DNA of 64,000 nt from Desulfobacterales bacterium (lineage in GTDB: Bacteria; Desulfobacterota; Desulfobacteria; Desulfobacterales; JANQIE01), in assembly GCA_028282295.1 (NCBI GenBank), contig JANQIE010000081.1, positions 1-64,000 on the forward strand. The letters run 5' to 3'. The position numbers and the translations under genes were made by a program. Below the pieces are notes generated by a model, which worked only from the letters and a program-made list of their open reading frames with translations, was not told where the DNA came from and did no database searches. Positions 1 through 9,344 of this stretch are shown here, one piece after another. The stretch's first letter is position 1. Each line of letters opens with the position of its first letter.

Positions 1-28
1 CCGGCGACTAAATATGTAAGCCTTCGTC

Positions 29-49
29 ATGCCGGACTTGATCCGGCAT
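29..49. repeat. REP-like palindrome
   Basis: The arms ATGCCGGA and TCCGGCAT flank a 5-nt loop. It is a short extragenic palindrome of the GTCATGCCGGACTTGATCC kind found in many proteobacterial intergenic regions. No other full copy was seen in this window. The rest of 1-302 holds no gene I can support; it should contain the promoter of the downstream importer operon. Confidence 0.55.
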
Positions 50-302
50 CCAGAATAGAATTGACGCTCTCCTAATTCCCAAATGCGGTTATTCTGAAAT
101 TCCCTTTCATCGGTCTTGACAAGGGGTTGAAATAGGCGTTATACAAAGTGAACGCTGTTTGCACGGCGATCTCCCCTCCCGGCGTGCGTTTACCTCCTGT
201 GCTCGCATTCAAAGCCGGTGCAAATTATCTTCGCCCGTCTTTTCATGTAAACGTTTCACCATTTACAAATTGTTTCCCAAACACCAAAGGAGGTGTCCGG
301 CT

Positions 303-2045
303 ATGCGTAAATCGATTTGCCTTTTGATTGTTCTATTTGCGGTGGCCAGCAGTTTACATGCGGCTCCGAAAAATCCGCACACATTTATCTTCGAAGACTA
401 CGGCACGGTGCGCACCCTTGACCCATCCGTGGCATACGACAATGTTTCCCAGCAGCGGATTCTGAACCTCTACGAAACGTTGATCTTCTTCGACGGCTCG
501 GCCACGGATAAATTTATTCCGGTCCTGGCCACGCAAGTGCCCTCGGTCGCCAACGGCGGCATCTCGGCCGACGGTAAAACCTACAGGGTGTCGATCCGCA
601 AAGGCGTCAAATTTCACCACGGCAGTACGTTGACCGCCGAGGATGTGGCCTATTCATTCAAGCGTCACATGATCGCCGACCCGGACGGCGGCCCCATGTG
701 GATGATGCTTGAAGCCTTGACCGGCGAGGGGTCCACGCGTGGCAAGGACGGCAACATCGTCACCGGGGTTTTTGAGAAGATCGACAAGTCGGTCGCCGTA
801 AAGGCAGATCAGGTCGTTTTCAACCTGCCGCGTCCGTTCCCCCCCTTCCTGACGCTGTTGGCCAACTCTTACGGCGGTATCGTGGTCGACAAGGAATGGG
901 CCGTTCAAAACGGCTGTTGGGACGGCAATATCGCCAATGCCGCCAAATACAACAATCCCAAGCCCGGACACGAACCCCTGCAAAATAAGGCCAGCGGCAC
1001 CGGCGCCTTTAAAATGCTCTCCTGGGAACCGTCCAAGCAGTTTATCTTCGAGCGCTTTGAAGACTATTGGGGCCCCAAACCGGTCCTGAAAAAAGCGATT
1101 ATCAAACACGTCTCCGAGTGGTCTTCCCGCAAGCTGGCGCTTCAAAACGGCGACGCCGACAAAGTGACTGTCGATGCGCAGTTCTTACCCGAAGCGCAGG
1201 CCATGCAAGGGGTTAAAATCTACAAGGTGCCCCAACTGTCGGTCACCGGCGCGCTTTTTTGCCAAAAGGTCAACCCCACGGGCAATCCGAATATCGGCTC
1301 GGGTAAACTGGACGGTGACGGGATTCCACCCGATTTCTTCTCCGACATCCATGTCCGCCGGGCGTTCCTGCATGCCTTTGACCGCGAGACCTATAAGGCC
1401 GATGTCTGGAACGGCGAAGTATTGCTGCCCCCCACCCCCAACCCGGTCGGGCTGGCTTATTTCAAGGAAGACGTACCGGTCTACGCTTTTGACCTTGAAA
1501 AAGCGGCCGCCGAGATGAAAAAGGCCTGGGACGGGCAAGTCTGGAAAAAGGGATTTAAAATGGCCATCACGCACAACACCGGCAACTCGCAGCGTGAAGC
1601 CGCGGCCCACATGCTGGCCGAAAACATCATGAGCCTGAATCCCAAATTTCGCATCGAAGTGCAAAATGTAGCCTGGAAAGACTATCTGGTCAAATACCGC
1701 AACTACCAGTATCCTATTTTTATCATCGGCTGGGGCGCCGACTATCCTGACCCCGACAACTTTTTGTTCACCTTCATGGGCTCCACCGGTGTCTACGGAA
1801 GATACATGGCCTACCAAAACGAAGAGGTCGACCGGCTTTGCAAAGACGGCCGTCAACTGGTCGAGCCGGCCAGGCGCAAAGCAGTTTACCATCGCCTGCA
1901 GGACCTATGGTATCAGGAAGCCCTGGGGGCCGTGATCTACCAGCAAATCGCCTTTTTAACCTACCGGGACTGGGTACAAGGATTTGTACCTCATCCCATG
2001 TTCAACGATCCGTTTGATCTGTTAAAACGACTGTCGAAGAAGTAA
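303..2045 (+). CDS. ABC importer substrate-binding protein, family 5 (peptide/nickel type)
   Basis: Periplasmic solute receptor of the DppA/OppA type (SBP_bac_5 family), about 580 aa. The track start at 159 is too early. ATG 303 follows AAAGGAGG at good spacing and begins a clear Sec signal peptide (MRKSICLLIVLFAVASSLHA). Mature-protein family marks include the VxFHHG..LTAEDVAYSF segment near the N-terminus and GWGADYPDPDNF near the C-terminus. It is the first gene of a five-gene importer operon, 3 nt before the first permease. The substrate cannot be read from sequence; peptides, opines or metal chelates are all carried by this family. Confidence 0.9.
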   Translation: MRKSICLLIVLFAVASSLHAAPKNPHTFIFEDYGTVRTLDPSVAYDNVSQQRILNLYETLIFFDGSATDKFIPVLATQVPSVANGGISADGKTYRVSIRKGVKFHHGSTLTAEDVAYSFKRHMIADPDGGPMWMMLEALTGEGSTRGKDGNIVTGVFEKIDKSVAVKADQVVFNLPRPFPPFLTLLANSYGGIVVDKEWAVQNGCWDGNIANAAKYNNPKPGHEPLQNKASGTGAFKMLSWEPSKQFIFERFEDYWGPKPVLKKAIIKHVSEWSSRKLALQNGDADKVTVDAQFLPEAQAMQGVKIYKVPQLSVTGALFCQKVNPTGNPNIGSGKLDGDGIPPDFFSDIHVRRAFLHAFDRETYKADVWNGEVLLPPTPNPVGLAYFKEDVPVYAFDLEKAAAEMKKAWDGQVWKKGFKMAITHNTGNSQREAAAHMLAENIMSLNPKFRIEVQNVAWKDYLVKYRNYQYPIFIIGWGADYPDPDNFLFTFMGSTGVYGRYMAYQNEEVDRLCKDGRQLVEPARRKAVYHRLQDLWYQEALGAVIYQQIAFLTYRDWVQGFVPHPMFNDPFDLLKRLSKK

Positions 2046-2048
2046 TCA

Positions 2049-3080
2049 ATGGCGGCTTACATCATTCGCCGGCTGTTTTTTCTACTGTTCGTGCTGTTCG
2101 GCGTCTCGGTCCTGATCTTCGGATTGATGATGACGTTCAGCCCTGAACGCCGTGCGGCAGCCTATATCACCTCGCCACAGCAGGCCAAGGACATCCCCAG
2201 GATCGTCGAGCAGTTGGGCCTCGACGATCCGGTCTACCTGCAGTACTTGCGGTGGGTCGGCCGTGTCGCTCAGGGCAATCTGGGCTGGTCGCTGGTCGCC
2301 TCCAGTACGGTATGGGATGCATTTTGGCGCTACTTTCCCACAACCCTTGAACTTAATCTGTTCGCCGCTCCGCTGGTGATCCTGGTGGGTATCTGGCTGG
2401 GGACTCTGGCCGGTGTCAACCGGGATACCTGGCTCGATCATGCCACGCGCATTTTTGCCATTGTTGGCTGGTCCCTGCCGACCTTTCTGTTCGCCCTGGT
2501 GCTGTTGATGGTCTTTTACGGCTATTTCAATATCTTCAGTCCGGGCATCATTTCCGATTCCGTGCAACTGTGGCTGGCCGACCATCCGGATCAGTTTACG
2601 CGTTACACCGGCATGTACACCATCGATGGCCTTCTGAACGGCAATCTGCGGGTATTTGCGGACGCCCTGGCGCATTTGGTGCTACCGGTGATCACCCAGG
2701 TGATCGTGGTGGTCGCGCTGTTGATGCGGGTCATGCGCTCGGGCATGATTGAAGAGATGGGCAAAGACTATGTCATTACCGCCCGGGCCAAGGGGGCCGA
2801 TTTTCGCACCATTTACCACAAGCATGCCCGCAAAAACGCGCTGATCCCGGTGATCACTGTGGCCGGTCAACTGGTGGCCCTTTCAATGGAAGGTTCCATC
2901 GCAGTGGAAGTAATCTTCAATCGTCAGGGGATGGGGTGGTGGCTGGCCGGCTCGGCCACCCAGCTCGACATGCCGGTGCTGATGAGTGTCTGCCTGTTTA
3001 TCGGCGTGGTCTTTGTGGTTGCCAACCTTATTATCGACTTGATGTATGCGGCCATCGATCCGCGCATCCGACTAGAATAA
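2049..3080 (+). CDS. ABC importer permease (DppB/OppB type)
   Basis: Inner-membrane permease of 343 aa with the usual DppB topology: an N-terminal TM segment (IIRRLFFLLFVLFGVSVLIF), an extracytoplasmic loop with QLGLDDP.YLQYLRW, then five TM segments. The EAA coupling loop (DYVITARAKGADFRTIYHKHARKNALIP) contacts the ATPase. It lies 3 nt after the binding-protein gene, so it is surely cotranscribed. Confidence 0.92.
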   Translation: MAAYIIRRLFFLLFVLFGVSVLIFGLMMTFSPERRAAAYITSPQQAKDIPRIVEQLGLDDPVYLQYLRWVGRVAQGNLGWSLVASSTVWDAFWRYFPTTLELNLFAAPLVILVGIWLGTLAGVNRDTWLDHATRIFAIVGWSLPTFLFALVLLMVFYGYFNIFSPGIISDSVQLWLADHPDQFTRYTGMYTIDGLLNGNLRVFADALAHLVLPVITQVIVVVALLMRVMRSGMIEEMGKDYVITARAKGADFRTIYHKHARKNALIPVITVAGQLVALSMEGSIAVEVIFNRQGMGWWLAGSATQLDMPVLMSVCLFIGVVFVVANLIIDLMYAAIDPRIRLE

Positions 3081-3082
3081 AT

Positions 3083-3119
3083 GCAATTAATAATTAAGAG
3101 TTGAGGTTGACGTCATTTT
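3083..3119. repeat. AT-rich intergenic repeat, copy 1
   Basis: The string AATTAAGA-TTGAGGTTG-GTCATT occurs here between the two permease genes and again near 40330-40361 downstream of the hydrogenase genes. The function is unknown. Confidence 0.35.
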
Positions 3120-3131
3120 AAGCGAAACATT

Positions 3132-4037
3132 ATGAAAACCGAGCATCCCAAACTGCGAGAATTCAAGTTCACCCTTTATCGCATTTTCAAAAATCCGGCG
3201 GCCATCATCGGTTTCAGCCTGCTGATCTTTTTTACCGTGGTGGCCCTGGCCGCACCCTACCTGGCGCCGCCCAAATATGCGCATGCGCCGTATCGCATGC
3301 CGCATAAAGGCTTTTCGCCTACCCCGAAAGCCCCCAGTGAGAAGAATATCTTCGGCACAACTTCCGGGCAGTACGACATCTACTACGGAGTGGTGTGGGG
3401 CACCCGCACGGCCTTTAAAATCGGTTTGTGGGTGGTGTGCGTGGCCGGCGTGATCGGGATCGCCCTTGGAGTGATCGCCGGATATTATGGCGGCTGGTTC
3501 GATGAGATCTTGATGCGTCTGGTCGATATCATGTGGTCGGTGCCGCTTTTGGTGATGGCCATGACCATTGTGGTGGCCTTTGGCCGGGGCTTGAACAATA
3601 TCATCATCGCGCTGATTCTTGTGGAGTGGCGTTGGTATGTGCGCGTGATTCGCAGCGAAGTGCTCAAGCTGCGCGATCAGGATTTCGTGCAGGCCGCGCG
3701 GCTGATGGGGGTCTCCGATTTCAAAATCATGTGGCGTCACATCCTGCCCAATTCCATCTATCCGGTGCTGATCATGGCCTCGATGGACATGGGCTCGATG
3801 GTGATCACGGCTTCGTTTATGAGTTTTGTCGGCTTGGGTGCGCCCAAAGGTTTTGCTGACTGGGGGCAGATGGTCGCCCTGGCGCGCAACTACATTGTCG
3901 GGCCGCCCGACGACCCGTTGCGCTATTGGTACACCGTGGTCATTCCGGGCGGCTGCATCATTTTGTTTGTTCTGGCTTGGAACCTGATCGGCGACGCCTT
4001 GCGTGACGCCTTTGATCCCAAGTTGCGTCGGAGGTAA
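3132..4037 (+). CDS. ABC importer permease (DppC/OppC type)
   Basis: Second inner-membrane permease, 301 aa. The N-terminal cytoplasmic segment (LREFKFTLYRIFKNPAAIIG) and first TM are typical of DppC. A periplasmic loop containing HxFGTT..G.D (here NIFGTTSGQYDIYY) follows, then five TM segments with the EAA loop DFVQAARLMGVSDFKIMWRHILPN. The gene starts after a 51-bp gap holding an AT-rich repeat and ends 3 nt before the first ATPase gene. Confidence 0.92.
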   Translation: MKTEHPKLREFKFTLYRIFKNPAAIIGFSLLIFFTVVALAAPYLAPPKYAHAPYRMPHKGFSPTPKAPSEKNIFGTTSGQYDIYYGVVWGTRTAFKIGLWVVCVAGVIGIALGVIAGYYGGWFDEILMRLVDIMWSVPLLVMAMTIVVAFGRGLNNIIIALILVEWRWYVRVIRSEVLKLRDQDFVQAARLMGVSDFKIMWRHILPNSIYPVLIMASMDMGSMVITASFMSFVGLGAPKGFADWGQMVALARNYIVGPPDDPLRYWYTVVIPGGCIILFVLAWNLIGDALRDAFDPKLRRR

Positions 4038-4040
4038 CCC

Positions 4041-5189
4041 GTGTCGGCGATTTTGCAAACCAGAAACCTGATCACCAATTTCTACACCTACGAAGGGGTA
4101 GTCAAGGCGCTCAACAACGTGAGCATAACAGTCCGGCGCGGTGAAACCTTTGGCTTGGTAGGGGAGTCCGGCTGCGGCAAATCAGTAACCGTGCGCTCCA
4201 TCATGCGGGTCATCTCGGCACCCGGTAAAATTGAAGGCGGCCAAGTCCTTTTTTTTCGCGACGAAGCCAAGCCGGATGAAGCTGAAGACCTGTTGCAAAA
4301 AAACGAAGCCGACATGCAGGCCCTTCGCGGCGATACCATATCGATGATTTTCCAGGAGCCGAACGCCGCCCTGAATCCGGTGATGACCGTTGGTGAACAG
4401 GTGGCCGAAAGCTTTCTGTTTCACCGGACCGCCTCCCTGGCCCGTGATGCCGTCGCCAGGATGCAGGACGAACCAGGAGCTTATGGCCTGTCGGGAAGGT
4501 TATTTAAATCCTTCCTGCAAAAGGCCGCCGGGCAGGACCCGCGGCTTCCGATGCTGAAAATCGCCGACCGCTTGCCCCTGCTGCGACGCTGGCGCAAACC
4601 GCTGCTGGCCGAAGCACTCAAGCGGAGCGTCAAAATCATCGGCCAATTGGGGATTGCCAACCCCGAAGAGATTATCGGCCGCTATCCGCATCAGTTGTCC
4701 GGCGGCATGAAACAGCGCATCGTCATCGCCATTGCCTTGGCCTGTCAGCCGGATTTGCTGATCGCCGATGAAGCGACCTCCAACCTGGATGTCACCATCC
4801 AGGCGCAAATCCTCGATCTGCTGCACCAATTAAAAAAAACAACCATTCAATCCATCCTGTTGATCACGCACGACTTGGGCGTGGTGGCGGAAACCTGCGA
4901 CCGGGTAGGGGTGATGTACGCCGGCACGGTTTGCGAGGTTGCCCCGGTGAGGGCGTTGTTTGAAAAGCCGCTGCATCCTTACTCGGCAGCCCTGTTGAAT
5001 TCCGTGCCCAAATTACATCAAAAAGGCGAACTGGCCGCCATCGAGGGGAGCGTGCCCAACCTGGTCACGCCTCCCACCGGTTGCCGTTTTCACCCCCGGT
5101 GCGACAAGGCGCTGGAAATCTGTTTGCAGAAAAATCCCGAACTGAAACGCATGGCGCAGGATCACTTTGTGGCGTGTCATTTGTACTGA
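4041..5189 (+). CDS. ABC importer ATPase (DppD/OppD type)
   Basis: Cytoplasmic ATPase, 382 aa, GTG start. Walker A is GESGCGKS, the signature is LSGGMKQR, Walker B is LLIADEATSNLD, and the H-loop lies in LLITHDLG. The C-terminal oligopeptide/dipeptide extension has the PTGCRFHPRC cysteines. It carries an insertion of about 60 residues between the Q-loop and signature (RLFKSFLQKAAGQDP region), making it longer than the usual 320-340 aa. Fourth gene of the operon. Confidence 0.92.
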   Translation: MSAILQTRNLITNFYTYEGVVKALNNVSITVRRGETFGLVGESGCGKSVTVRSIMRVISAPGKIEGGQVLFFRDEAKPDEAEDLLQKNEADMQALRGDTISMIFQEPNAALNPVMTVGEQVAESFLFHRTASLARDAVARMQDEPGAYGLSGRLFKSFLQKAAGQDPRLPMLKIADRLPLLRRWRKPLLAEALKRSVKIIGQLGIANPEEIIGRYPHQLSGGMKQRIVIAIALACQPDLLIADEATSNLDVTIQAQILDLLHQLKKTTIQSILLITHDLGVVAETCDRVGVMYAGTVCEVAPVRALFEKPLHPYSAALLNSVPKLHQKGELAAIEGSVPNLVTPPTGCRFHPRCDKALEICLQKNPELKRMAQDHFVACHLY

Positions 5190-5254
5190 GATGGTTTGGG
5201 CGTTGGAAGTTGAAACTTGAAATTCGGCAAAGGGTAGAAAAACACAAAATCGAC

Positions 5255-6274
5255 ATGGACACCATTTTAGAACTGAAAAAACTGCAGAAGCACTACTCGA
5301 TCCGTGGCGGCGTGCTGCGGCGCCAAGTGAACACGGTCAGAGCCCTGGATGGTATCGATCTGGACATCTACCGGGGAGAATGCCTGGGGCTGGTGGGAGA
5401 ATCGGGGTGCGGCAAAACGACCACCGGTAAAGCCATTGTACGGCTGCATGCTGCCACGGCCGGTAGTATTCACTTTCATCCGGCCAACGGGGATGCCGAT
5501 ATGGATATCGCCCGGGTGCCGCGCCGACGGTTGAAGAAAATGGGTTTGCGCAGTAAATTACAGATGGTGTTTCAAGATCCGACAACGTCGCTCAATCCCC
5601 GCATGCTGGTTAAAAATATCATTGCCGAACCGATTCGCGAACGCGAGCGCCTGACCGCCCGACAGCTTGAAGACCGGGTGCTGGAATTGCTGGTGATGGT
5701 CGGGTTGACCCGTGATCATTTGTTGCGGTATCCGCACGAGTTTTCGGGCGGCCAACGCCAACGCATCGCCGTGGCCCGCGCCATTGCGGCGAGTCCTGAA
5801 TTCATCGTGCTGGATGAACCGACCTCAGCCCTCGATGTGTCGGTCCAGGCTCAAATCCTGAATCTGCTGCAGCAGTTGCGCAGGAAACTGAATTTAACCT
5901 ACCTGTTTGTCTCACATCATTTGCTGGTCGTAAAATATATCGCCACCCGGATCGCGGTTATGTATCTGGGTAAAATCGTCGAGCTGGCACCCACGGACCA
6001 ATTGTTTGCCGACCCGCGCCACCCCTACACCTGTGCGCTTTTATCCGGCATACCAATCCCCGAGGTCGGCCCGCGCCCGGCCCGCATGGTGCTGACCGGC
6101 GACGTGCCCAGCCCCTTGAATCCGCCCGACGCCTGCCGTTTCCACACGCGCTGCCCGTTTTGTATCGCGATTTGCCGCGAACAGGAACCGCCATTGGAAA
6201 AGAACGGCCGGGGCTATGCGGCCTGCCACCGTAAAAACGAGGTGCCCGGTCTGGTTGCCACGCAGTACGGCTAG
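5255..6274 (+). CDS. ABC importer ATPase (DppF/OppF type)
   Basis: Second ATPase of the importer, about 339 aa. The track start at 5081 lies inside the preceding gene; ATG 5255 (MDTILELKKLQKHY) matches the family N-terminus. Walker A GESGCGKT, Q-loop FQDP, signature FSGGQRQR, Walker B FIVLDEPTSALD and C-terminal DACRFHTRCPFC are all present. It completes a full importer set: one binding protein, two permeases, two ATPases. Confidence 0.9.
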   Translation: MDTILELKKLQKHYSIRGGVLRRQVNTVRALDGIDLDIYRGECLGLVGESGCGKTTTGKAIVRLHAATAGSIHFHPANGDADMDIARVPRRRLKKMGLRSKLQMVFQDPTTSLNPRMLVKNIIAEPIRERERLTARQLEDRVLELLVMVGLTRDHLLRYPHEFSGGQRQRIAVARAIAASPEFIVLDEPTSALDVSVQAQILNLLQQLRRKLNLTYLFVSHHLLVVKYIATRIAVMYLGKIVELAPTDQLFADPRHPYTCALLSGIPIPEVGPRPARMVLTGDVPSPLNPPDACRFHTRCPFCIAICREQEPPLEKNGRGYAACHRKNEVPGLVATQYG

Positions 6275-6277
6275 GCC

Positions 6278-6537
6278 TCATACTCCATTTGCAACGTATG
6301 CTGGATGTCGATGCAGCCGATCACGCTCCGGGCCGCCGACCAGATAATCGGCCAACGCCTTTTGGGCGGCTTCCTGCTTTTCCTCCGGTAGCTGCGAAAG
6401 GCACGTGACCGCAATCTTGAAAATGCCGCCAACCGCTTCGATGTCGCCATGTACCTCGGCTTTTTAGCGGTTACGGCGCTAACGATACGATCCAGGGTTG
6501 TGGCATATTCTTCATCGGGACCAATTTGCGCGAGCCC
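6278..6537 (-). pseudogene. Frameshifted coding remnant after the diguanylate cyclase gene
   Basis: On the minus strand, directly after the stop of the FHA-GGDEF gene and in its frame, about 25 codons read as coding sequence (AQIGPDEEYATTLDRIVSAV). They continue in another frame (GDIEAVGGIFKIAV, then LPEEKQEAAQKALADYL) up to a TGA at 6278. One missing A in the AAAAA run near 6461-6465 would join the two parts. It may be the tail of an old gene or a small frameshifted gene. The family is not recognised. Confidence 0.35.
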
Positions 6538-7407
6538 TTAAATACTGATTCGATCCTTGCCTTGCTTTTTGGACAAATAAAGCTTCTTGTCGGCCAAACT
6601 GATAAATTCGGAAATGGATACAATGGAAGGTTCAAGCGCCTGGATACCGGCACTGAAGGTTACCTTGATTTGCTGGTCGCTGTAAGTGTAGACGGCCCGC
6701 CCAAGCAGGGTTCTGAGTTTCGCCATGACCGTCAACGCCATTTGGATGTTGGTATCCGGCAGCATGAAAATGAATTCTTCGCCGCCGTACCGCGCCAGTA
6801 CATCTTCGGAGCGAATATTTTTTTTAAACAGTTTGGCAATGTTGGCCAAAAGATAATCGCCGGCCTGGTGACCGAAAGTGTCGTTGATCTGTTTGAAGTT
6901 ATCGATATCAACCAGGCTCAAACTCAACGGTGTCTTTTGCCGGTGCGCCCGGCTCATCTCAACCTTGAGCAACTCGGTAAAGTGCTTTTTATTGTAGACT
7001 TGGGTTAAACCGTCGAGAACGGCCAATTTATAGATTTCATCATGAAAGTTAACTTCAACCGAGTCGGCGTATAAAAACTTCAATACGGTTGTGCCGATAA
7101 GGATGCGGTCGCCGTTTTTTAACACTGCCGTGTCGACCTTGGTCAAGTTCAGGTAGGTGCCGTTAGTGCTGCTTTGATCGATCAAATGGATTTGATCATT
7201 TTTTTTGAGAATGACGGCATGATTGCGCGAGGCGGCCGGATCGTCCAACGGGATATCGGCAGACTCGTCACGGCCTAGTTTGATTTTGGCTTTGCTGATG
7301 CTCAGGGTTTTGCCCATGTCCTTGCCTGATAGAACTACCAGGCAAAATTCACGTTTACTGTTGTGCTTGGGCGTTTGGCCCAATACCGCCGTCCGATCGC
7401 CGTCCAT
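6538..7407 (-). CDS. FHA-GGDEF diguanylate cyclase
   Basis: Cytoplasmic 289-aa protein. An FHA domain at about residues 20-100 (LGRDESADIPLDDPAASRNH, SSTNGTYLN) binds phosphothreonine peptides. A GGDEF domain follows at about 120-289 with active-site ARYGGEEF, predicted to make c-di-GMP. The allosteric RxxD motif is not obvious. No transmembrane segment. FHA-GGDEF proteins occur in delta-proteobacteria, but the upstream kinase or signal is not visible here. Transcribed away from sat, and the gene stands alone. Confidence 0.88.
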   Translation of the reverse strand: MDGDRTAVLGQTPKHNSKREFCLVVLSGKDMGKTLSISKAKIKLGRDESADIPLDDPAASRNHAVILKKNDQIHLIDQSSTNGTYLNLTKVDTAVLKNGDRILIGTTVLKFLYADSVEVNFHDEIYKLAVLDGLTQVYNKKHFTELLKVEMSRAHRQKTPLSLSLVDIDNFKQINDTFGHQAGDYLLANIAKLFKKNIRSEDVLARYGGEEFIFMLPDTNIQMALTVMAKLRTLLGRAVYTYSDQQIKVTFSAGIQALEPSIVSISEFISLADKKLYLSKKQGKDRISI

Positions 7408-7551
7408 ATCTATCCGGCTCCTCTCGATTAGTGCCTCACATTATATCTACCATAAGACATATCGATAATTTATGCCACTTTTTAAGAATTGGGATCGGGA
7501 ATTCGCCGTAAAACTTGAGTTTGCAAGCCATACAGGCCTTCGGGAATGGAA

Positions 7552-7612
7552 AAGGGAGCGCACAAGGCGCTCCCTTTAGAGGGACCCAACACGCTATGAT
7601 TAGCGTGTTTTT
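7552..7612. terminator. Two hairpins between the sat 3' end and the FHA-GGDEF gene
   Basis: Hairpin 1 is AAGGGAGCGC/GCGCTCCCTT (7552-7577). Its T-rich side lies on the minus strand. Hairpin 2 is AACACGCTA/TAGCGTGTT (7588-7609), followed by TTTTT on the plus strand. The 416-bp gap 7408-7823 has no ORF I trust. These hairpins may bound a small RNA or be back-to-back terminators. Confidence 0.4.
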
Positions 7613-7774
7613 ACATGTCGAGTCTCAAAAGCAAATATGAGGCCATGTCGCCGTTTATTTTTATCTATCTGTTTTTATGGGTAATTTATTTTTGGCAATG
7701 TGACTTGGGAGTGAAATAGGGGCTGAAGGTTGTGAAATAAAATTCACAATTGAGAGGTGGATACCATAAAAAAA

Positions 7775-7798
7775 GGGAGATGCCGCACGGCATCTCCC
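7775..7798 (-). terminator. Rho-independent terminator of sat
   Basis: GGGAGATGCCG and CGGCATCTCCC form an 11-bp stem with a CA-containing tip. On the minus strand the hairpin is followed by TTTTTTT. It lies 25 nt after the sat stop codon. Confidence 0.85.
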
Positions 7799-7823
7799 CT
7801 TTGGATTTTAAATATGATGTGCT

Positions 7824-9098
7824 TTATTCGCCGGTAGCGGCGGAGTGTGTTTTGATTTCGACTTTTTCGGTCAAGCCGGAATAGTACTCGCGCAGGATAT
7901 CCAATACTTCATCACGACCGAAGTGATCGGGCAGGTCGGTGCCTTCGGACAGGCCCTTACGCAGCATGGTGCCGGACAACAGGACGCGGTCTTCCTTGGT
8001 ATGCGGGCAGGTGCGCAGGGACGCCATGCCGTCACATTTGTAGCAGTAGAAGGTCCAGTCGATTTTCAACGGTGTGCAGAGCAGGGCTTTGCCTTCCCCG
8101 GCCGGGGCCGGGATTTTGTCGAAGATGGTTTGCGCTTCGAACATACCGTAGAAGTCACCCACACCGGCGTGATCGCGGCCGATGATCATGCGCGAGCAAC
8201 CGTAGTTCTGGCGGAAAGCGGCGTGCAGCAGGCCTTCACGCGGACCGGCATAGCGCATGTCCAGCGGATACCCGCCCTGAACCACCTTGTCTTCCACAAA
8301 GTAGTTTTTCACCAGCACGTCGATGCATTTGACACGCACTTCCGCGGGAATGTCGCCCGGTTTCAGGTTGCCCACCAGTGAATGGATGAAAGCACCATCG
8401 CAAACCTCGATGGCAATCTTGGCCAGATATTCATGGCTGCGGTGCATCGGATTTCTGAGTTGCAGGGCGGCAACTTCTTTCCAGCCACGCTCTTCAAAAA
8501 TTTTACGGGATTCGGCCGGTCTTTGATAAATACCGGCATACTTGGTGGGATACTCGCCTTCGCTCAGCACCTTCACGGGGCCGGCCAGGCAGAATGCGCC
8601 CTGGTTCATAACCATCTGGACGCCCGGATGATCGTCCTTGGCGATTTTCCAGAATTCTTCGGCGGTCGGGGTGCCTTCGCCCATGTAAACTTTTTCGCAC
8701 TCCCATTTTTTGTCGGCCTCGGTCATTTCGAATTTTTCGGTGACCTTCATGGTAGCCATGATTTCATCGCCTTCCGAATCGTACAGAGCGATTTCATCGC
8801 CTTCCTTGACGGCGCCCGCCTCATCGGCGGTTACATCCAGCATAACCGGCACCGGCCAGAAAGTGCCGTCAGCCGTCAGGAAATTTTCACAGACCCCTTT
8901 CCAGTCGGCTTTGGTCATGAAACCGGTCAGCGGGCTGAAACCGCCGATGCCGATCATGATCAAATCACCTTTTACACGCGGTGAAATTGAGACCTTTTGA
9001 AAGCCCTCGGCTTTTTTCTTTTCGGCGTCCAGGTCGGCGCCCTCAAGCAGACATACGGTCAACCCTTTGCCGCCATGCGGAGGAATAAGTTGTGACAT
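7824..9098 (-). CDS. sat: Sulfate adenylyltransferase (ATP sulfurylase)
   Basis: Activates sulfate with ATP to adenosine phosphosulfate, the first cytoplasmic step of dissimilatory sulfate reduction. 424 aa, the length of the monofunctional Sat of sulfate reducers. Active-site motifs are [13 protein letters not shown] and [12 protein letters not shown]. The C-terminal [14 protein letters not shown] pattern fits the zinc site known in Desulfovibrio and Archaeoglobus Sat. The start follows GGAAAGGAG on the minus strand. It is monocistronic, with its own promoter and terminator; aprAB and qmoABC are not in the window. Confidence 0.96.
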   Translation of the reverse strand: MSQLIPPHGGKGLTVCLLEGADLDAEKKKAEGFQKVSISPRVKGDLIMIGIGGFSPLTGFMTKADWKGVCENFLTADGTFWPVPVMLDVTADEAGAVKEGDEIALYDSEGDEIMATMKVTEKFEMTEADKKWECEKVYMGEGTPTAEEFWKIAKDDHPGVQMVMNQGAFCLAGPVKVLSEGEYPTKYAGIYQRPAESRKIFEERGWKEVAALQLRNPMHRSHEYLAKIAIEVCDGAFIHSLVGNLKPGDIPAEVRVKCIDVLVKNYFVEDKVVQGGYPLDMRYAGPREGLLHAAFRQNYGCSRMIIGRDHAGVGDFYGMFEAQTIFDKIPAPAGEGKALLCTPLKIDWTFYCYKCDGMASLRTCPHTKEDRVLLSGTMLRKGLSEGTDLPDHFGRDEVLDILREYYSGLTEKVEIKTHSAATGE

Positions 9099-9178
9099 TG
9101 ATACCTTCTCCTTTCCCTATTTTTATAGTTTAACGTTTTTGCAACGTTCCGATCGTTAGGCTGCATACAAAAGATATT

Positions 9179-9207
9179 TGATTAGTCGTTATAGACAGGT
9201 TTGTCAA
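9179..9207 (-). promoter_or_regulatory. Probable sigma-70 promoter of sat
   Basis: On the minus strand a perfect -35 TTGACA is followed after 17 nt by a weak -10 (TAATCA). It lies about 80 nt upstream of the sat start. Prediction only. Confidence 0.45.
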
Positions 9208-9344
9208 GCCTATTCAAATACGCAGGGATAACTGGAAAGCCTGCCGGACAAGCATTTGGTGGCTTTTACAGGCCGGCCTTGATTGGAAACGGCATCAATG
9301 CTTACTATGTCACAAAATTTCAAACCGTTGCGAAAGGAGCCAAG

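Noticed and set aside
3087-4058. 323-aa minus-strand ORF, His-rich
   Set aside because: Shadow of the DppC-type permease; the His/Asp composition reflects antisense reading of TM codons.
5081-5254. Longer N-terminus for the second importer ATPase
   Set aside because: It would overlap the previous gene by more than 100 nt and lacks homology; MDTILELKKL at 5255 is the family start.
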